A stretch of 64,000 nt of DNA, from contig NZ_CP021361.1 of the NCBI RefSeq assembly GCF_002157145.1, forward strand, positions 2,778,501-2,842,500, given 5' to 3'. Position numbers and translations under genes: made by a program. Numbering within the stretch: position 1 is the first letter of the stretch; every line of letters starts with the position of its first letter. Under the pieces are notes generated by a model. That model did not search any database, had not been told where the DNA came from, and saw nothing but the letters and a program-made list of their open reading frames with translations. The stretch is from Acidovorax carolinensis (lineage in GTDB: Bacteria; Pseudomonadota; Gammaproteobacteria; Burkholderiales; Burkholderiaceae_C). This document shows positions 48,129 to 58,117 of this stretch, one piece after another.

Positions 48129-48180
48129 CAACATATTATCAAAAATAAAATTTCTTATAAATCAATAGGATACATTCATA

Positions 48181-48957
48181 ATGAAAATTGCGACCTGGAA
48201 CGTCAACTCCCTCAGCGTGCGCCTGCCCCAGGTGCTGGCCTGGCTGGCCGCCAACCCGGTCGATGCGCTGTGCCTGCAGGAGCTCAAGCTCACCGACGAC
48301 AAATTTCCGCACGAGGCGCTGAAAGAGGCAGGCTATGAAGCCGTGGCCTTTGGCCAGAAAACCTACAACGGCGTGGCGATCCTGAGCCGCTACCCGCTGC
48401 GCGATGTGGTGCGCAACATTCCGGCTTTCGGCGATGAGCAGGCCCGCGTGATTGCCGCCACCCTGGACACGCCCACCGGCCACTTGCGCCTGATCAACGG
48501 TTATTTTGTGAACGGGCAGGCGCCAGGTTCCGAAAAATTTGCCTACAAGATGCGCTGGCTGCAGGCACTGCAGAACATGGTGCGCGCGGAGATGGCGGCG
48601 CATCCGCGCCTGGTGCTGGTGGGTGACTTCAACGTGGCACCCGAAGACCGCGACTCGCACGACCCCGTGGGCCTGCGCGAAACCATTCACCACACCACCG
48701 AAGAGCGCTCACACTTCCAGGCCCTGCTGGGGCTGGGGCTGACCGATGCCTTTCGCATGTTCGAGCAGCCTGAGAAGAGCTATTCGTGGTGGGACTACCG
48801 CATGCTGGGTTTCCAGAAGAACCGGGGCCTGCGCATTGACCACATCCTGGTCAGCGATGCGCTGCGCAGCGCCGTCAGCGCCTGCACCATCGACCGCGCG
48901 CCGCGCAAGAACCCGCAGCCCAGCGACCACGCACCGGTGGTGGTGACGCTGGACTAA
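48181..48957 (+). CDS. xth: Exodeoxyribonuclease III
   Basis: ExoIII is the AP endonuclease of base-excision repair. The 258-residue protein starts at 48181 (MKIATWNVNSLSVRLPQVL). Metal and catalytic residues are visible in LCLQELK, INGYFVNGQ, GDFNVAPEDRD, LRIDHILVSDAL and SDHAPV. The island ends only about 50 bases upstream, so the gene's native promoter may have been replaced by the AT-rich island edge. Confidence 0.96.
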   Translation: MKIATWNVNSLSVRLPQVLAWLAANPVDALCLQELKLTDDKFPHEALKEAGYEAVAFGQKTYNGVAILSRYPLRDVVRNIPAFGDEQARVIAATLDTPTGHLRLINGYFVNGQAPGSEKFAYKMRWLQALQNMVRAEMAAHPRLVLVGDFNVAPEDRDSHDPVGLRETIHHTTEERSHFQALLGLGLTDAFRMFEQPEKSYSWWDYRMLGFQKNRGLRIDHILVSDALRSAVSACTIDRAPRKNPQPSDHAPVVVTLD

Positions 48958-49041
48958 GGCCGAACGCCGCTTCGCAACTGCTGGCAAAGGCAAGCCGCTA
49001 CAAAAGCGGCGGGCCAAGGCCTTGCGGCCCCGGTGCTTGGC

Positions 49042-49977
49042 TTACCGCTGAGCGGCAGCCACGAAGCGGTCGCGCAGTGCGCGCACCTCGTCATGGTTGC
49101 GCTGGGCGCCCCGTGCCTGGCGCTCGATCACGGCGCGCACTTCAAATGGCAGCGTCGCTTTCAGGGCCGCGCGGTAGCGGGCCACGGCAGCGTCTTCACC
49201 GCGCTCGCACTCCTCCAAGACCGCCTTGTCGTCCTGCGCACTCAGCGCCGACTTCACCGACACCCAGCCCCGGTGCAGCGCGCCGGCCACCGTGCCGCCT
49301 ATGGCGGGCTCACCGCCGCGTGCGCGCACTTCGCGTTCCAACTCGGCAGCCGCCACCGCACATTCGCTCGCGTGCCTGCGGAAAATCTGCTGCAGCTCGG
49401 CAGAATCAGCGTGCTCGGCACAGGCTTTAAAGCCGTATTCACCGTCGCGGCACGATTCGAGCAGATCGTTGAGAACCCCGACCACGTCGCCGTGATCGGC
49501 GGCTTGTACCGGACGAACCCGTGCAGCACGGTTCCATGCTGCGCGCGTGGCAGGGCGCACATCCGTCCACGACAGGCCCGAGGCCGCATGGCGGGCGCGC
49601 CAGTCATCGGCCAGGCGGGGCTCAATCGCATCAAAATCTCCGTCGTAACGTGACACCGATGTCCAGCCCAGTTCATAGGCAGGCTGGTATTGCTCATAGG
49701 TGCGGCCACTGACGTAATAGGGTTCGCTCGCATAGGCGTCGCGCCAGTAGGCGTCTTCCTGCGTGGGGTTCAGCGATTCAGCGGCGGCCTTGCCTGCAAG
49801 CCCACCCGCCACGGCACCGACCACACCGCCCACAGCCGCCCCGGCGGGGCCTGCCATCGCGCCCACGGCAGCACCGGTCGCGGCGCCACCCATCGCAGCG
49901 CCCAGCCCGGTGCCTACGGGGTGTGCGCCGGGTTCGAGGGTCAGGGGGTCACGGTTGGCCTGGTTGAAATCCGACAT
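49042..49977 (-). CDS. PA2169-family (DUF2383) four-helix protein with glycine-zipper N-terminus
   Basis: The start at 49977 (MSDFNQANRDPLTLEPG) follows CGGAG. Residues about 20-70 form a glycine/alanine-rich zipper (GAAVGAMAGPAGAAVGGVVG) likely to associate with membranes. Residues about 160-305 match the PA2169/DUF2383 ferritin-like bundle (VGVLNDLLESCRDGEYGFKA and LEECERGEDAAVARYRAAL). Function is unknown; the family is often linked to stress. It converges with xth. Confidence 0.82.
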   Translation of the reverse strand: MSDFNQANRDPLTLEPGAHPVGTGLGAAMGGAATGAAVGAMAGPAGAAVGGVVGAVAGGLAGKAAAESLNPTQEDAYWRDAYASEPYYVSGRTYEQYQPAYELGWTSVSRYDGDFDAIEPRLADDWRARHAASGLSWTDVRPATRAAWNRAARVRPVQAADHGDVVGVLNDLLESCRDGEYGFKACAEHADSAELQQIFRRHASECAVAAAELEREVRARGGEPAIGGTVAGALHRGWVSVKSALSAQDDKAVLEECERGEDAAVARYRAALKATLPFEVRAVIERQARGAQRNHDEVRALRDRFVAAAQR

Positions 49978-50153
49978 TGAAATCTCCGGTTGGTTGACAG
50001 TGATTTCATTGTCAGAAGCCCAACCGGACCTGCAGGTCGGCCCATGGAGGGCCTGCATGTAGGACGCGGCCCGCACGGCCAACGCCCCGGCGTGCAGCAC
50101 CAGCCCAAACAGACGAGCCCACCAGCCAAGGAGGCGCATTCACTATGTTTTTC

Positions 50154-50193
50154 ATAGCTGCTAGCGCTTTATACGCAAGCGCTAAGCAGCTAT
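50154..50193 (+). repeat. Comamonadaceae-type interspersed palindromic repeat, copy F (best palindrome)
   Basis: ATAGCTGCTAGCGCTTTATA then CGCAAGCGCTAAGCAGCTAT is an almost perfect inverted repeat. It ends directly at the ntrC stop codon (50194-50196). Confidence 0.88.
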
Positions 50194-51810
50194 TTAGCTC
50201 TCATCCGGCGCATCAAGCCCCAGTTCCTGGATCTTGCGCGTGATGGTGTTGCGGCCGATGCCCAGCCGCTGCGCGGCCTCCATGCGCCGGCCGTGGGTGG
50301 CCGCCAGCGCCGTGCGGATCAGGCGCGATTCAAAGCGCCGTGTGAGGACATCCCATACCTCGGTTTGCCCGTCCGCTAGCAGCTTCTGTGCCTCGGTTTC
50401 CAGCGCATGCTCCCAGCCACCGTTGGTAGCGACGTTAGTGGTGACCAGCACGGGCGCTGCACCTTCGATCACCGAAAGGTCACCACTACCCGACTGCGGC
50501 GCAAATACCGGCACCGCGCCCGAAGCGGGCGCGGGTGCAGGGGCCGCATGGAGCGGCTCAGGGCGCTCGGCCACCACCGACGCAGCCGGCGCCGCCAGCG
50601 TCGCGACGGTGCGCGCAGGTGCCTGATAAACCGGCGATTCCAGCACCTCCGGCGGCAGGTCTTGCAGCGAGATCACCTGGGCCGGTGCCATCACCGTAAG
50701 CCAGTGGCAGATGTTTTCCAGCTGGCGCACGTTGCCCGGAAAGGCGAATTGCTCCAGCCGCGCCAGCGCCGACTCGGCGATGCGCTTGGGCTCCACGCCC
50801 AGCTGCCGTGCGCTTTGCTGCAGGAAGTGGCGCGTGAGCATGGGCACGTCTTCGTGCCGCTCGCGCAGCGCCGGCAGGCGCAGGCGAATGACGTTGAGGC
50901 GGTGGAACAAGTCCTCGCGAAAACCGCCTTCCTTGACGCGCTGCTCCAGATTCTGGTGGGTGGCTGCGATCACGCGCACATGGGCTTTGACGGCCGCATG
51001 GCCGCCCACGCGGTAAAACTGGCCGTCGGACAGCACACGCAGCAGCCGCGTTTGCAGATCGAACGGCATGTCTCCGATTTCGTCGAGGAACAGCGTGCCG
51101 CCTTCGGCCTGCTCAAAGCGGCCACGTCGCTGCGTCTGCGCACCGGTGAAGGCGCCGCGCTCATGGCCGAAGAGTTCGGATTCGAGCAGGTCTTTCGGAA
51201 TGGCGGCGGTGTTGATGGCCACGAAGGGGCCGTCCGCGCAGGGCGAATGCTTGTGCAGCGCACGCGCCACCAGCTCCTTGCCCGATCCCGATTCGCCCGT
51301 GATGAGCACCGTGACCTGGCTCTGGCTCAGGCGCCCGATGGCCCGAAACACGTCCTGCATTGCAGGCGCCTGGCCCAGCATCTCTGGGGTTTCGGCCTGG
51401 CGCTCTTCGGTCACTTCCTCGCGCTGGCTTTCTTCCACCGCGCGGCGGATCAGCTCCACCGCCTTGGGCAGGTCGAACGGCTTGGGCAGGTATTCAAAAG
51501 CCCCGCGCTGGAATGACGAGACGGCGCTATCGAGATCGGAGTAGGCCGTCATGATGATGACAGGCAACCCCGGTTGCAGTTCGCGCACTTTTTCAAGCAG
51601 CTGAAGGCCCGAGCCCCCAGGCATGCGGATGTCGCTCACCAGGACCTGGGGGCCTTGCCGTGCGGGGTCGCCCACGGCAATTTGCGCCAGCGCTTCCAGC
51701 ACTTCGCGGGGGTTCGTGAAACTGCGCGTGGGCAGGTTCTCGCGGGCCAGCGCTTTTTCCAGGACGAAGCGGATCGAGGGGTCGTCATCTACTATCCAGA
51801 TCGGCTTCAT
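50194..51810 (-). CDS. ntrC: Nitrogen regulation response regulator NtrC
   Basis: NtrC activates sigma54 promoters under nitrogen limitation. The 538-residue protein has a receiver domain (WIVDDD; phospho-acceptor D60 in LVSDIRMPGG) and an AAA+ domain with ITGESGSGKELVARAL and the sigma54-contacting loop ERGAFTGAQTQ. The Fis-type DNA-binding helix is at the C-terminus (RMEAAQRLGIGRNTITRKIQ). A proline/alanine-rich insert of about 100 residues between AAA+ and Fis makes it longer than enteric NtrC. It follows ntrB by 39 bases. Confidence 0.95.
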   Translation of the reverse strand: MKPIWIVDDDPSIRFVLEKALARENLPTRSFTNPREVLEALAQIAVGDPARQGPQVLVSDIRMPGGSGLQLLEKVRELQPGLPVIIMTAYSDLDSAVSSFQRGAFEYLPKPFDLPKAVELIRRAVEESQREEVTEERQAETPEMLGQAPAMQDVFRAIGRLSQSQVTVLITGESGSGKELVARALHKHSPCADGPFVAINTAAIPKDLLESELFGHERGAFTGAQTQRRGRFEQAEGGTLFLDEIGDMPFDLQTRLLRVLSDGQFYRVGGHAAVKAHVRVIAATHQNLEQRVKEGGFREDLFHRLNVIRLRLPALRERHEDVPMLTRHFLQQSARQLGVEPKRIAESALARLEQFAFPGNVRQLENICHWLTVMAPAQVISLQDLPPEVLESPVYQAPARTVATLAAPAASVVAERPEPLHAAPAPAPASGAVPVFAPQSGSGDLSVIEGAAPVLVTTNVATNGGWEHALETEAQKLLADGQTEVWDVLTRRFESRLIRTALAATHGRRMEAAQRLGIGRNTITRKIQELGLDAPDES

Positions 51811-51849
51811 GTGTTTTTTTACCTTCGCTGTAGTTGCATGTCGGGGACC

Positions 51850-52938
51850 TCAGGGCAAGGGAATCAGGATGCGGAAGTCGGTGCGACCCGGCACGCTGTC
51901 GCATTCGACCAGCCCATGGTGGCGCTGTACGAATGTTTGTGCCAACGTGAGCCCCAGCCCTGATCCCCCGTCCCGACCCGACACCAGCGGGTAAAAAATC
52001 CGCTCTTTGATGGCATCGGGCACGCCCGGTCCGTTGTCGATGACATGCAATTCCAGTGCCAGCCGATACCGCTGGCGACCAAACGTGACCTGTCTGGCCA
52101 CGCGGGTGCGCAGCGTGATGACGGCATCGCCTTTGGCGATGCGTTCTGCCAGGGCCTGGGCCGCGTTCTGCACGATGTTCAGCAAGGCCTGAATCAGCTG
52201 GGCGCGGTCGCCACGAAACTCGGGGATCGAGGTGTCGTAGTCGCGCTGCACGGTAAGGCCCTGCGGGTGTTCGACCAGCACCAGCGAACGCACACGCTCG
52301 CACACCTCGTGGATGTTGACGTCCCCCACCAGATGCGGGTGGCGGTGCGGCGCCAGCAGTCGATCCACCAGGCTCTGCAGGCGATCGGCCTCGTGGATGA
52401 TGACCTGGGTATATTCGGTCAGCTCGCGGTTTTCCAGCTCCATCTCCAGCAGCTGTGCGGCGCCGCGGATGCCGCCCAGCGGGTTCTTGATCTCGTGTGC
52501 CAGGTTGCGAACCAGCTCCTTGTTGGCCTGGGCCTGGTCGAGCAGGCGTTCTTCGCGGTCCTGGCGAGCATGCTGCTCCAGAGGCCACAGCTCGACCAGG
52601 ATTTCGCCCACCTGCTCGGCATCGGCCACGTTGACATGCACAGGCACGGGGTCTTGGTGCAAGCGCTTGAGGCTGGCCTCGTAGCGCAGCGCGGCAAAGT
52701 CCTTCACACGCGCACCGGCCAAAGCCGTCTGCAGCAGCGTGGGGTCGGTAAAGAAGGACGAAAAGTCCAAGCCTTCCAGCATGCGCCGCGACAACCCCAG
52801 CGTGTTCTCCAGCGCCGCATTGGCAAACTGCACGGCGCCGTCTGAACGCAGCACCGCCACCAGCGTAGACATCAGGTCCAGCGGGTGAAAGCGCTCCGTT
52901 TCAGCGGCAGGAGAGTCGGGCAGCACCAAGCGCTCCAC
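51850..52938 (-). CDS. ntrB: Nitrogen sensor histidine kinase NtrB
   Basis: NtrB phosphorylates NtrC under control of PII. The 362-residue cytosolic protein has an N-terminal PAS domain (about 20-120) and a phospho-acceptor helix NLAHEIKNPLGGIRGAAQLL (H148). The HATPase_c domain shows LIQALLNIVQNAAQAL, VIDNGPGVPD and GGSGLGLTLAQTFVQ. It lies 5 bases below the stop of the DUF4124 gene. Confidence 0.95.
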   Translation of the reverse strand: MERLVLPDSPAAETERFHPLDLMSTLVAVLRSDGAVQFANAALENTLGLSRRMLEGLDFSSFFTDPTLLQTALAGARVKDFAALRYEASLKRLHQDPVPVHVNVADAEQVGEILVELWPLEQHARQDREERLLDQAQANKELVRNLAHEIKNPLGGIRGAAQLLEMELENRELTEYTQVIIHEADRLQSLVDRLLAPHRHPHLVGDVNIHEVCERVRSLVLVEHPQGLTVQRDYDTSIPEFRGDRAQLIQALLNIVQNAAQALAERIAKGDAVITLRTRVARQVTFGRQRYRLALELHVIDNGPGVPDAIKERIFYPLVSGRDGGSGLGLTLAQTFVQRHHGLVECDSVPGRTDFRILIPLP

Positions 52939-52943
52939 CGCGC

Positions 52944-53441
52944 TTACTTCGGACTGCCTGGAAGGCGTGCCAGCTCGCGACGGATTCCGGCCAGGTCACT
53001 CTCGCTGCGCGCAACACTGGCCTTGAGTTCGGCCGTGCGCTCCAGGTAAACCTGCGGATTGCGCAGGTCCAGCGCATTGCGCTCGGGCGCCCCGTTGTTG
53101 TATTCCTTGAGCAATTCGGCGTGGCGTGCCTCGGCCTTGCGCAACTCGGACTCCAGAATGGCGCGGGCATCCGCATCGCGCGCGCGCTGGTCGTTGTTTT
53201 CCACGCGTGGCGCACCGGCGGGCGAGGCAGCAGGAGCACCGGGGGTTGCAACGCCCGATGCCTTGGCGCGGGCGCCCTGCACCACCGTCACGTTGCCGCC
53301 CTCGACCAGCTTGCAGCCGCGTTCCTTGGCCTGGGCGGCGTTGTTGGTGTATTCATTGCCGCAGCGATAGATGCGGTCTTGTGCCCAGGCGGCTGGCGCC
53401 ATGGCGGCGATGACTATCAGGGTAGTGAGCGTTTGTTTCAT
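52944..53441 (-). CDS. Periplasmic DUF4124-domain protein
   Basis: The 165-residue protein has a cleavable signal peptide (MKQTLTTLIVIAAMAPAAWAQ), a short DUF4124 segment (IYRCGNEYTNNAAQAKERGC) and a charged coiled-coil tail. It sits between glnA and ntrB on the same strand and abuts ntrB, a common Burkholderiales arrangement. Function unknown. Confidence 0.82.
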   Translation of the reverse strand: MKQTLTTLIVIAAMAPAAWAQDRIYRCGNEYTNNAAQAKERGCKLVEGGNVTVVQGARAKASGVATPGAPAASPAGAPRVENNDQRARDADARAILESELRKAEARHAELLKEYNNGAPERNALDLRNPQVYLERTAELKASVARSESDLAGIRRELARLPGSPK

Positions 53442-53600
53442 TCAGTTTCCTCGCACATGCTATGCAGGGGTGCAGTTGAGTATCCCCCAATCGCCGCGCA
53501 TCACCAATTGGACAGCCGCAACCGATACAGGCTATTGGGGAAGGATGCAACAGGTGATTGCTTGGTTCCTGAACCGGCCTCCAGATATCGTGGCGCCATG

Positions 53601-53625
53601 AAAAAAGGCGGCTTGCGCCGCCTTT
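53601..53625 (-). terminator. Terminator of glnA
   Basis: On the minus strand GGCGGC-GCAA-GCCGCC is followed by TTTTTT, 27 bases beyond the glnA stop. Confidence 0.9.
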
Positions 53626-53651
53626 GGATGCAATGGCCTGGTGGCAGGCAA

Positions 53652-55067
53652 TTACAGCGAGTAGTACATGTCGTACTCGACCGGGTGAACGGACATACGG
53701 AAGCGCGTGACTTCGCTCATCTTCAGGTCGATGTAGGCGTCGATCATGCTTTCGGAGAACACGCCACCCTTGGTCAGGAAACCGCGGTCCTTGTCCAGCG
53801 CTTCCAGCGCCTGGTCGAGGCTGTGGCAAACGGTTGGAACCAGCTTGTCTTCCTCGGGCGGCAGATGGTACAGATCCTTCGTGGCGGCTTCGCCCGGATG
53901 GATCTTGTTTTCCACGCCGTCCAGACCCGCCATCAGCAGGGCGGCAAAGCCCAGGTAAGGATTCATCAGTGGATCAGGGAAACGGGCTTCCACGCGACGG
54001 CCCTTGGGGTTGGCCACGTAAGGGATGCGGATCGAGGCCGAACGGTTCTTGGCCGAATAGGCCAGCTTCACCGGGGCTTCAAAGTGGGGCACCAGGCGCT
54101 TGTAGCTGTTGGTGCCAGGGTTGGTGATGGCGTTGAGCGCACGGGCGTGCTTGATGATGCCGCCGATGTAGTACAGGGCAAAGTCCGACAGGCCTGCATA
54201 GCCGTCGCCGGCAAACAGGTTCTTGCCATCCTTCCAGACCGATTGGTGCACATGCATGCCCGAACCGTTGTCGCCGTGGTAGGGCTTGGGCATGAACGTG
54301 GCGGTCTTGCCGTAGGCATTGGCCACGTTGTGAATCACATACTTTTGCAGCATGGTCCAGTCAGCGCGCTCGACCAGGGTGCTGAATCGCGTGCCGATTT
54401 CGTTCTGGCCGGCGCCCGCCACTTCGTGGTGAAACACTTCGACCGGAATGCCCAGGGATTCGAGGATCAGCGACATCTCGGCGCGCATGTCTTGCGTGCT
54501 GTCGACAGGTGGCACGGGGAAGTAACCGCCCTTGACGGTGGGACGGTGGCCACGGTTGCCGCCTTCGAGCTTGGAGCCGGTGTTCCAGGGTGCTTCGTAC
54601 TCTTCGATTTCGTAGAAGGTGTGGTTGGGCTCGGTGCTCCAGCGCACGCCGTCGAAGATGAAGAATTCGGGTTCGGGGCCGAAGAATGCCGTGTCGCCCA
54701 GGCCAGAGGCCTTCAGGTAGGCTTCGGCGCGCTTGGCCACCGAGCGGGGGTCGCGGTCATAGGCCTTGCCGTCGCTGGGCTCGATCACGTCGCAGGTCAG
54801 GATCAGCGTCGTTTCTTCGAAAAACGGGTCGATGTTGGCCGAATTCGGGTCAGGAATCAGCTGCATGTCAGAGGCTTCGATGCCCTTCCAGCCGGCAATC
54901 GACGAGCCGTCAAAGGCATGGCCCGAAATGAACTTGTCTTCGTCAAAATGCGAGACGGGCACCGTGGTGTGGTGCTGTTTGCCACGGGTATCGGTAAAAC
55001 GGAAGTCCACGAATTTGACTTCGTTCTCCTTCACCAGCTTCATCACGTCTGCAACGGTCTTGGCCAT
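53652..55067 (-). CDS. glnA: Glutamine synthetase type I
   Basis: GlnA joins ammonia to glutamate. The start at 55067 ([19 protein letters not shown]) follows AGGAG and gives 471 residues, the normal length. Signatures include [52 protein letters not shown] and the adenylylation-site region [10 protein letters not shown], so control by reversible adenylylation is expected. A sigma54 promoter and an NtrC-like site lie upstream, and ntrB/ntrC lie downstream. Confidence 0.98.
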   Translation of the reverse strand: MAKTVADVMKLVKENEVKFVDFRFTDTRGKQHHTTVPVSHFDEDKFISGHAFDGSSIAGWKGIEASDMQLIPDPNSANIDPFFEETTLILTCDVIEPSDGKAYDRDPRSVAKRAEAYLKASGLGDTAFFGPEPEFFIFDGVRWSTEPNHTFYEIEEYEAPWNTGSKLEGGNRGHRPTVKGGYFPVPPVDSTQDMRAEMSLILESLGIPVEVFHHEVAGAGQNEIGTRFSTLVERADWTMLQKYVIHNVANAYGKTATFMPKPYHGDNGSGMHVHQSVWKDGKNLFAGDGYAGLSDFALYYIGGIIKHARALNAITNPGTNSYKRLVPHFEAPVKLAYSAKNRSASIRIPYVANPKGRRVEARFPDPLMNPYLGFAALLMAGLDGVENKIHPGEAATKDLYHLPPEEDKLVPTVCHSLDQALEALDKDRGFLTKGGVFSESMIDAYIDLKMSEVTRFRMSVHPVEYDMYYSL

Positions 55068-55115
55068 CAGGTTCTCCTGGATAAAACGCTTGTTAAAAAA
55101 GTCTGCCAAGCGAAA

Positions 55116-55215
55116 AGCAGTTTGCGTGCCAGGCGAGTGCCAGGCCTGCACTGGGACGGAGCACTCAGGGCAAAGCCGCAGAATCCCCGGCACCAAAAAT
55201 CACCAAAACGGTGCA
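55116..55215 (-). promoter_or_regulatory. Sigma54 promoter and NtrC site of glnA
   Basis: On the minus strand TGGCACGCAAACTGCT (55116-55131) fits the -24/-12 consensus with GG-N10-GC. An NtrC-like dyad TGCACCGTTTTGGTGA lies at 55200-55215. A second dyad TTGCACGCCATTGGTGCCAA is at about 55269-55288, inside the end of the next gene. Confidence 0.8.
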
Positions 55216-55234
55216 CCCCTGCATTCATTGGGCT

Positions 55235-56059
55235 TCACTGAAGTTTTCGCACCAATTCTGGGCCGCAATTGGCACCAATGGCGTGCAAACCCGTTTGCAG
55301 GTCTGCCCACGCGGCGGGAACATCTTCAGCAGGCCCCTTCACGCCCAATTCTATGTGGCGCCCGTATTGTGGGTGATCAACGCTGGGCAGGCTGAACACC
55401 CGGATCCGGGCGTGCTGCTGCTCTATGCGCTGCATCAAGGGCGTGAGCACCGCCTCCATGGCCCCAAAGACAATGACGGACTGTTCGGTCTGTGGCGATC
55501 GGTTGAACAAATGCGGGTATTCGTGGTCCAGCACCCATTCGATCATGGGCCATGCCATCACCGGAAAGCCCGGCACAAAATGTACCGCCCCGCCACCCGG
55601 GCCATTGCAGCTGAAGCCGGGAATTTTGTTGTAGGGGTTGGGGATGATGCGCGCGCCCTGGGGAAACATGCCCATGTTGAGCCGATGCACGTTGTCCGGG
55701 CGGTTTGCTTCATAGGGCACACCCTGCTCGCGTGCCGTGTCTTGCATGCGCTCGCGGATCAGGGCCTCGGCTTCAGGGTGCAGCACCAGATCCACACCCA
55801 GCGCCTTGGCCGCGCACTGGCGCGTGTGGTCATCCGGGGTGGCACCGATTCCGCCGCACGAAAACACCATATCGGCAGACGAGAACGCGCGGTGCAATGT
55901 GGCCGTAATGCGCTCGGGGCTGTCGCCCACATAGTCGGCATAGGACAAGGCCAGCCCGCGTGCCGCCAGCAACTCAATGACCTTGGGCATGTGCTTGTCG
56001 GCACGCTTGCCCGAAAGAATCTCATCGCCCACGATGATCAGGCCGATATGCGAACTCAT
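55235..56059 (-). CDS. CinA N-terminal-like (MoaB/Mog fold) protein
   Basis: The 274-residue protein contains the molybdopterin-binding fold of CinA/MoaB: LIIVGDEILSGKRADKH, FSCGGIGATPDDHTRQ and NPYNKIPGFSCNGPGGGAVH. It lacks the C-terminal PncC nicotinamide-nucleotide amidase domain of full CinA. Role uncertain (often called competence/damage-inducible protein A homologue). Its start overlaps the upstream membrane-protein gene by 4 bases. Confidence 0.85.
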   Translation of the reverse strand: MSSHIGLIIVGDEILSGKRADKHMPKVIELLAARGLALSYADYVGDSPERITATLHRAFSSADMVFSCGGIGATPDDHTRQCAAKALGVDLVLHPEAEALIRERMQDTAREQGVPYEANRPDNVHRLNMGMFPQGARIIPNPYNKIPGFSCNGPGGGAVHFVPGFPVMAWPMIEWVLDHEYPHLFNRSPQTEQSVIVFGAMEAVLTPLMQRIEQQHARIRVFSLPSVDHPQYGRHIELGVKGPAEDVPAAWADLQTGLHAIGANCGPELVRKLQ

Positions 56060-56967
56060 GGCAACTTATTCTCCGAAGTGAAGGCTTCATCAGGGGCTGC
56101 GCCCGGGTGGTTGGCAAAGGCAACAGCGGCTTGATCGCTGACAGGGGCCGCCGTTGCCGACGGCGCACCGCCGCCCTCCCGTCGAAGGCGCTCCAGTGCG
56201 GCAAGGCAGTAATGCGCAAACCACAGGGAAGAGAAGGCAAAAACCAGGGTGTAAATCCAGATCGCCAGCGGTACCAGAACAAAAAAAGCCGCCGCAAAAA
56301 CCACGCCGGAAGCCCATACGAGGCTGGGCGCCGCGCCCAGATAACCGGTCAATACACCGATTCCCAGCAGGCTGGTCCGGTGGCGGCGCAATATCTCGCG
56401 CCGCTCTTCCTTGCTCGCATGCTCGGCCAATGCATCGAACGCCATGACGCGGTAGGTAAGCCAGCCCCAGATCAGCGGCGGCAGCACCAGCACCAGAGGC
56501 GGCACCAACCACAATGGAATCGACACCACCAGGGCAACCACTGCCAGCACGGTGGAACCCAAAGACCACACAGCGCCAGCCCAGAAAGATCCGCCCCTCT
56601 TGCGCTCGAGATGGGGAAAACGACGCTGTGCCACCAGGGCCACCAGTGCGGGCGTCATCAGCAGCGCGACTGCCAGTAGCGAAACCATCACCAGCACGGG
56701 CGTGACGACCAGGATCACCATGAGTGGTGCCATCACGGCGGTCACATCGCCCACGCCCCAAGCATGGAGCCAGCCCCAGAAGGTGGCAAGCAGCGTGGAA
56801 GACTCCAGCATAGAGCGCATGCCCCGTACGGCGCCATCCCAGTAGAAATAGCCCAGGGCGCCGCCCAAAACCCCGATCAGCAGCAATGGCACCATTGACA
56901 GCATGATCACGCGCGGGCGCAGGCAATACACCGCTGCACGCCAGAAAGAATCAACCAGAAGTCCCAT
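56056..56967 (-). CDS. EI24/CysZ-family membrane protein
   Basis: The start at 56967 (MGLLVDSFWRAAVYCLRP) or 56979 gives about 303-307 residues with roughly six hydrophobic helices, such as VTAVMAPLMVILVVTPVLVM and LAVVALVVSIPLWLVPPLVL. It also has the EI24 pattern GWLTYRVMAFDALAEHAS. CysZ homologues import sulfate, but this subgroup is uncharacterised. It overlaps the CinA-like gene by 4 bases. Confidence 0.82.
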   Translation of the reverse strand: MGLLVDSFWRAAVYCLRPRVIMLSMVPLLLIGVLGGALGYFYWDGAVRGMRSMLESSTLLATFWGWLHAWGVGDVTAVMAPLMVILVVTPVLVMVSLLAVALLMTPALVALVAQRRFPHLERKRGGSFWAGAVWSLGSTVLAVVALVVSIPLWLVPPLVLVLPPLIWGWLTYRVMAFDALAEHASKEERREILRRHRTSLLGIGVLTGYLGAAPSLVWASGVVFAAAFFVLVPLAIWIYTLVFAFSSLWFAHYCLAALERLRREGGGAPSATAAPVSDQAAVAFANHPGAAPDEAFTSENKLP

Positions 56968-57026
56968 GCCGGCAAGCATACCCTGACCGCCTGGGAAACG
57001 GCTCAAAGGGTGGCTTGAACGCGGGT

Positions 57027-58054
57027 TCAGGCTTTCCCAACCAGCCTGAGCACGCCACGCCATTGCTGGGACCAGAACCCCCTGCCATAGTCGCGCAGGC
57101 GGCCCTGCGGATCGGGCTCCACCTGGTCTCTTACGCCCGTGGGGTCGTAGCGGAGCTGGAAATCGGCCGTACCAAACAACATGTCCCACCAGGGCAATAG
57201 CACGCCGAAGTTATGCCCGCCCAGGACTGCCTTCCGGCCCGTTGGCGGCAGCGTGCCTGAGGCCATGTCGGCGGAGGGATGCGCCGTTGGCGTGGTCTCA
57301 TGGCCGACGCCAATGGTGTGGTGCCGACGGTGAAACCGGGGGCTGATCCACAGCCGCTCACCCCAGCGGCCAAACCACAGGCGCAGGTTGGCGTGCTGAA
57401 AGCTCTCGCTCAGCTGGGTGATGGCCACAATGGCAATGAATTGCCCGGGAGCCACACCAATGGCTTGCGCCACGATCACCAGCAGCGTGTCTCTGAGCAC
57501 GTCGTCGAGCAGATGGTTGCGGTTGTCGCTCCACATCGTCATCTGACGCTGTGCATGGTGCAGGGAATGCAGGCGCCACCACCACTCAAAATGGTGCTGG
57601 CCTCGGTGCAGCCAGTAGTCCACGAAATCAAAAACGACCAGGTAGAGCAGCAGGCTGACCCATGGAATATCCGTAACCCCGGCCACAGGCCGTCGAGCTG
57701 CAGCGTGCTGATACCGACCACCCGAAGCGAGCCAAACAGCATGTCCGTCAAGGGAGCAATGGCAAAGAACAGGAGCACCCGAAACAGGCCCAGCCGGTGC
57801 AGCAGCGTGTAAGCCATGTCGGTGCGGATGGTCGCCCGGTCGGTAACGGGCTCCACCGGGCGCCAGCGCTGCAAGGGACCGAACACCGCCACGATGACCA
57901 CCAGTTGCAGCAGGCCAACCAGCAACCACCCGGTGGCCGCGTATCCGTTTTCCAGCAGATTGCCAAGCCCCAAGGCAAAGAGCAAAGGCTGCAGCGTGGA
58001 CTCGAACAACCACTGCTGCGCCCCATTGAAGGCGTCGGCCCACCACTCCATCAT
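57027..58054 (-). CDS. Sterol desaturase/fatty acid hydroxylase-type membrane protein (one-base frameshift)
   Basis: The N-terminal part (58054, MMEWWADAFNGAQQWLFES) has membrane helices. After QLDGLWPG the frame breaks at the C-run 57677-57680; one more base restores VTDIPWVSLLLYLVVFDFVD. The rest has the di-iron histidine boxes DYWLHRGQHH, LHSLHHAQ and HRRHHTIGVGHE, ending with a soluble tail. The reconstructed length is about 342. It hydroxylates or desaturates an unknown lipid. The break is probably a sequencing error. Confidence 0.85.
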
Positions 58055-58117
58055 TTCACCCCTTTGTCATTGTTTTGCGACCGACGATGGTGTCTGAACG
58101 CCGCGATCACGCCCCCG

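Noticed and set aside
48013..48168. 51-codon frame running through attR
   Set aside because: It begins at a stop/start overlap of a dead toxin gene and reads across the attachment site; likely chance.
53121..55241. 706-codon plus-strand frame opposite glnA
   Set aside because: Shadow of glnA, which is unambiguous on the minus strand.
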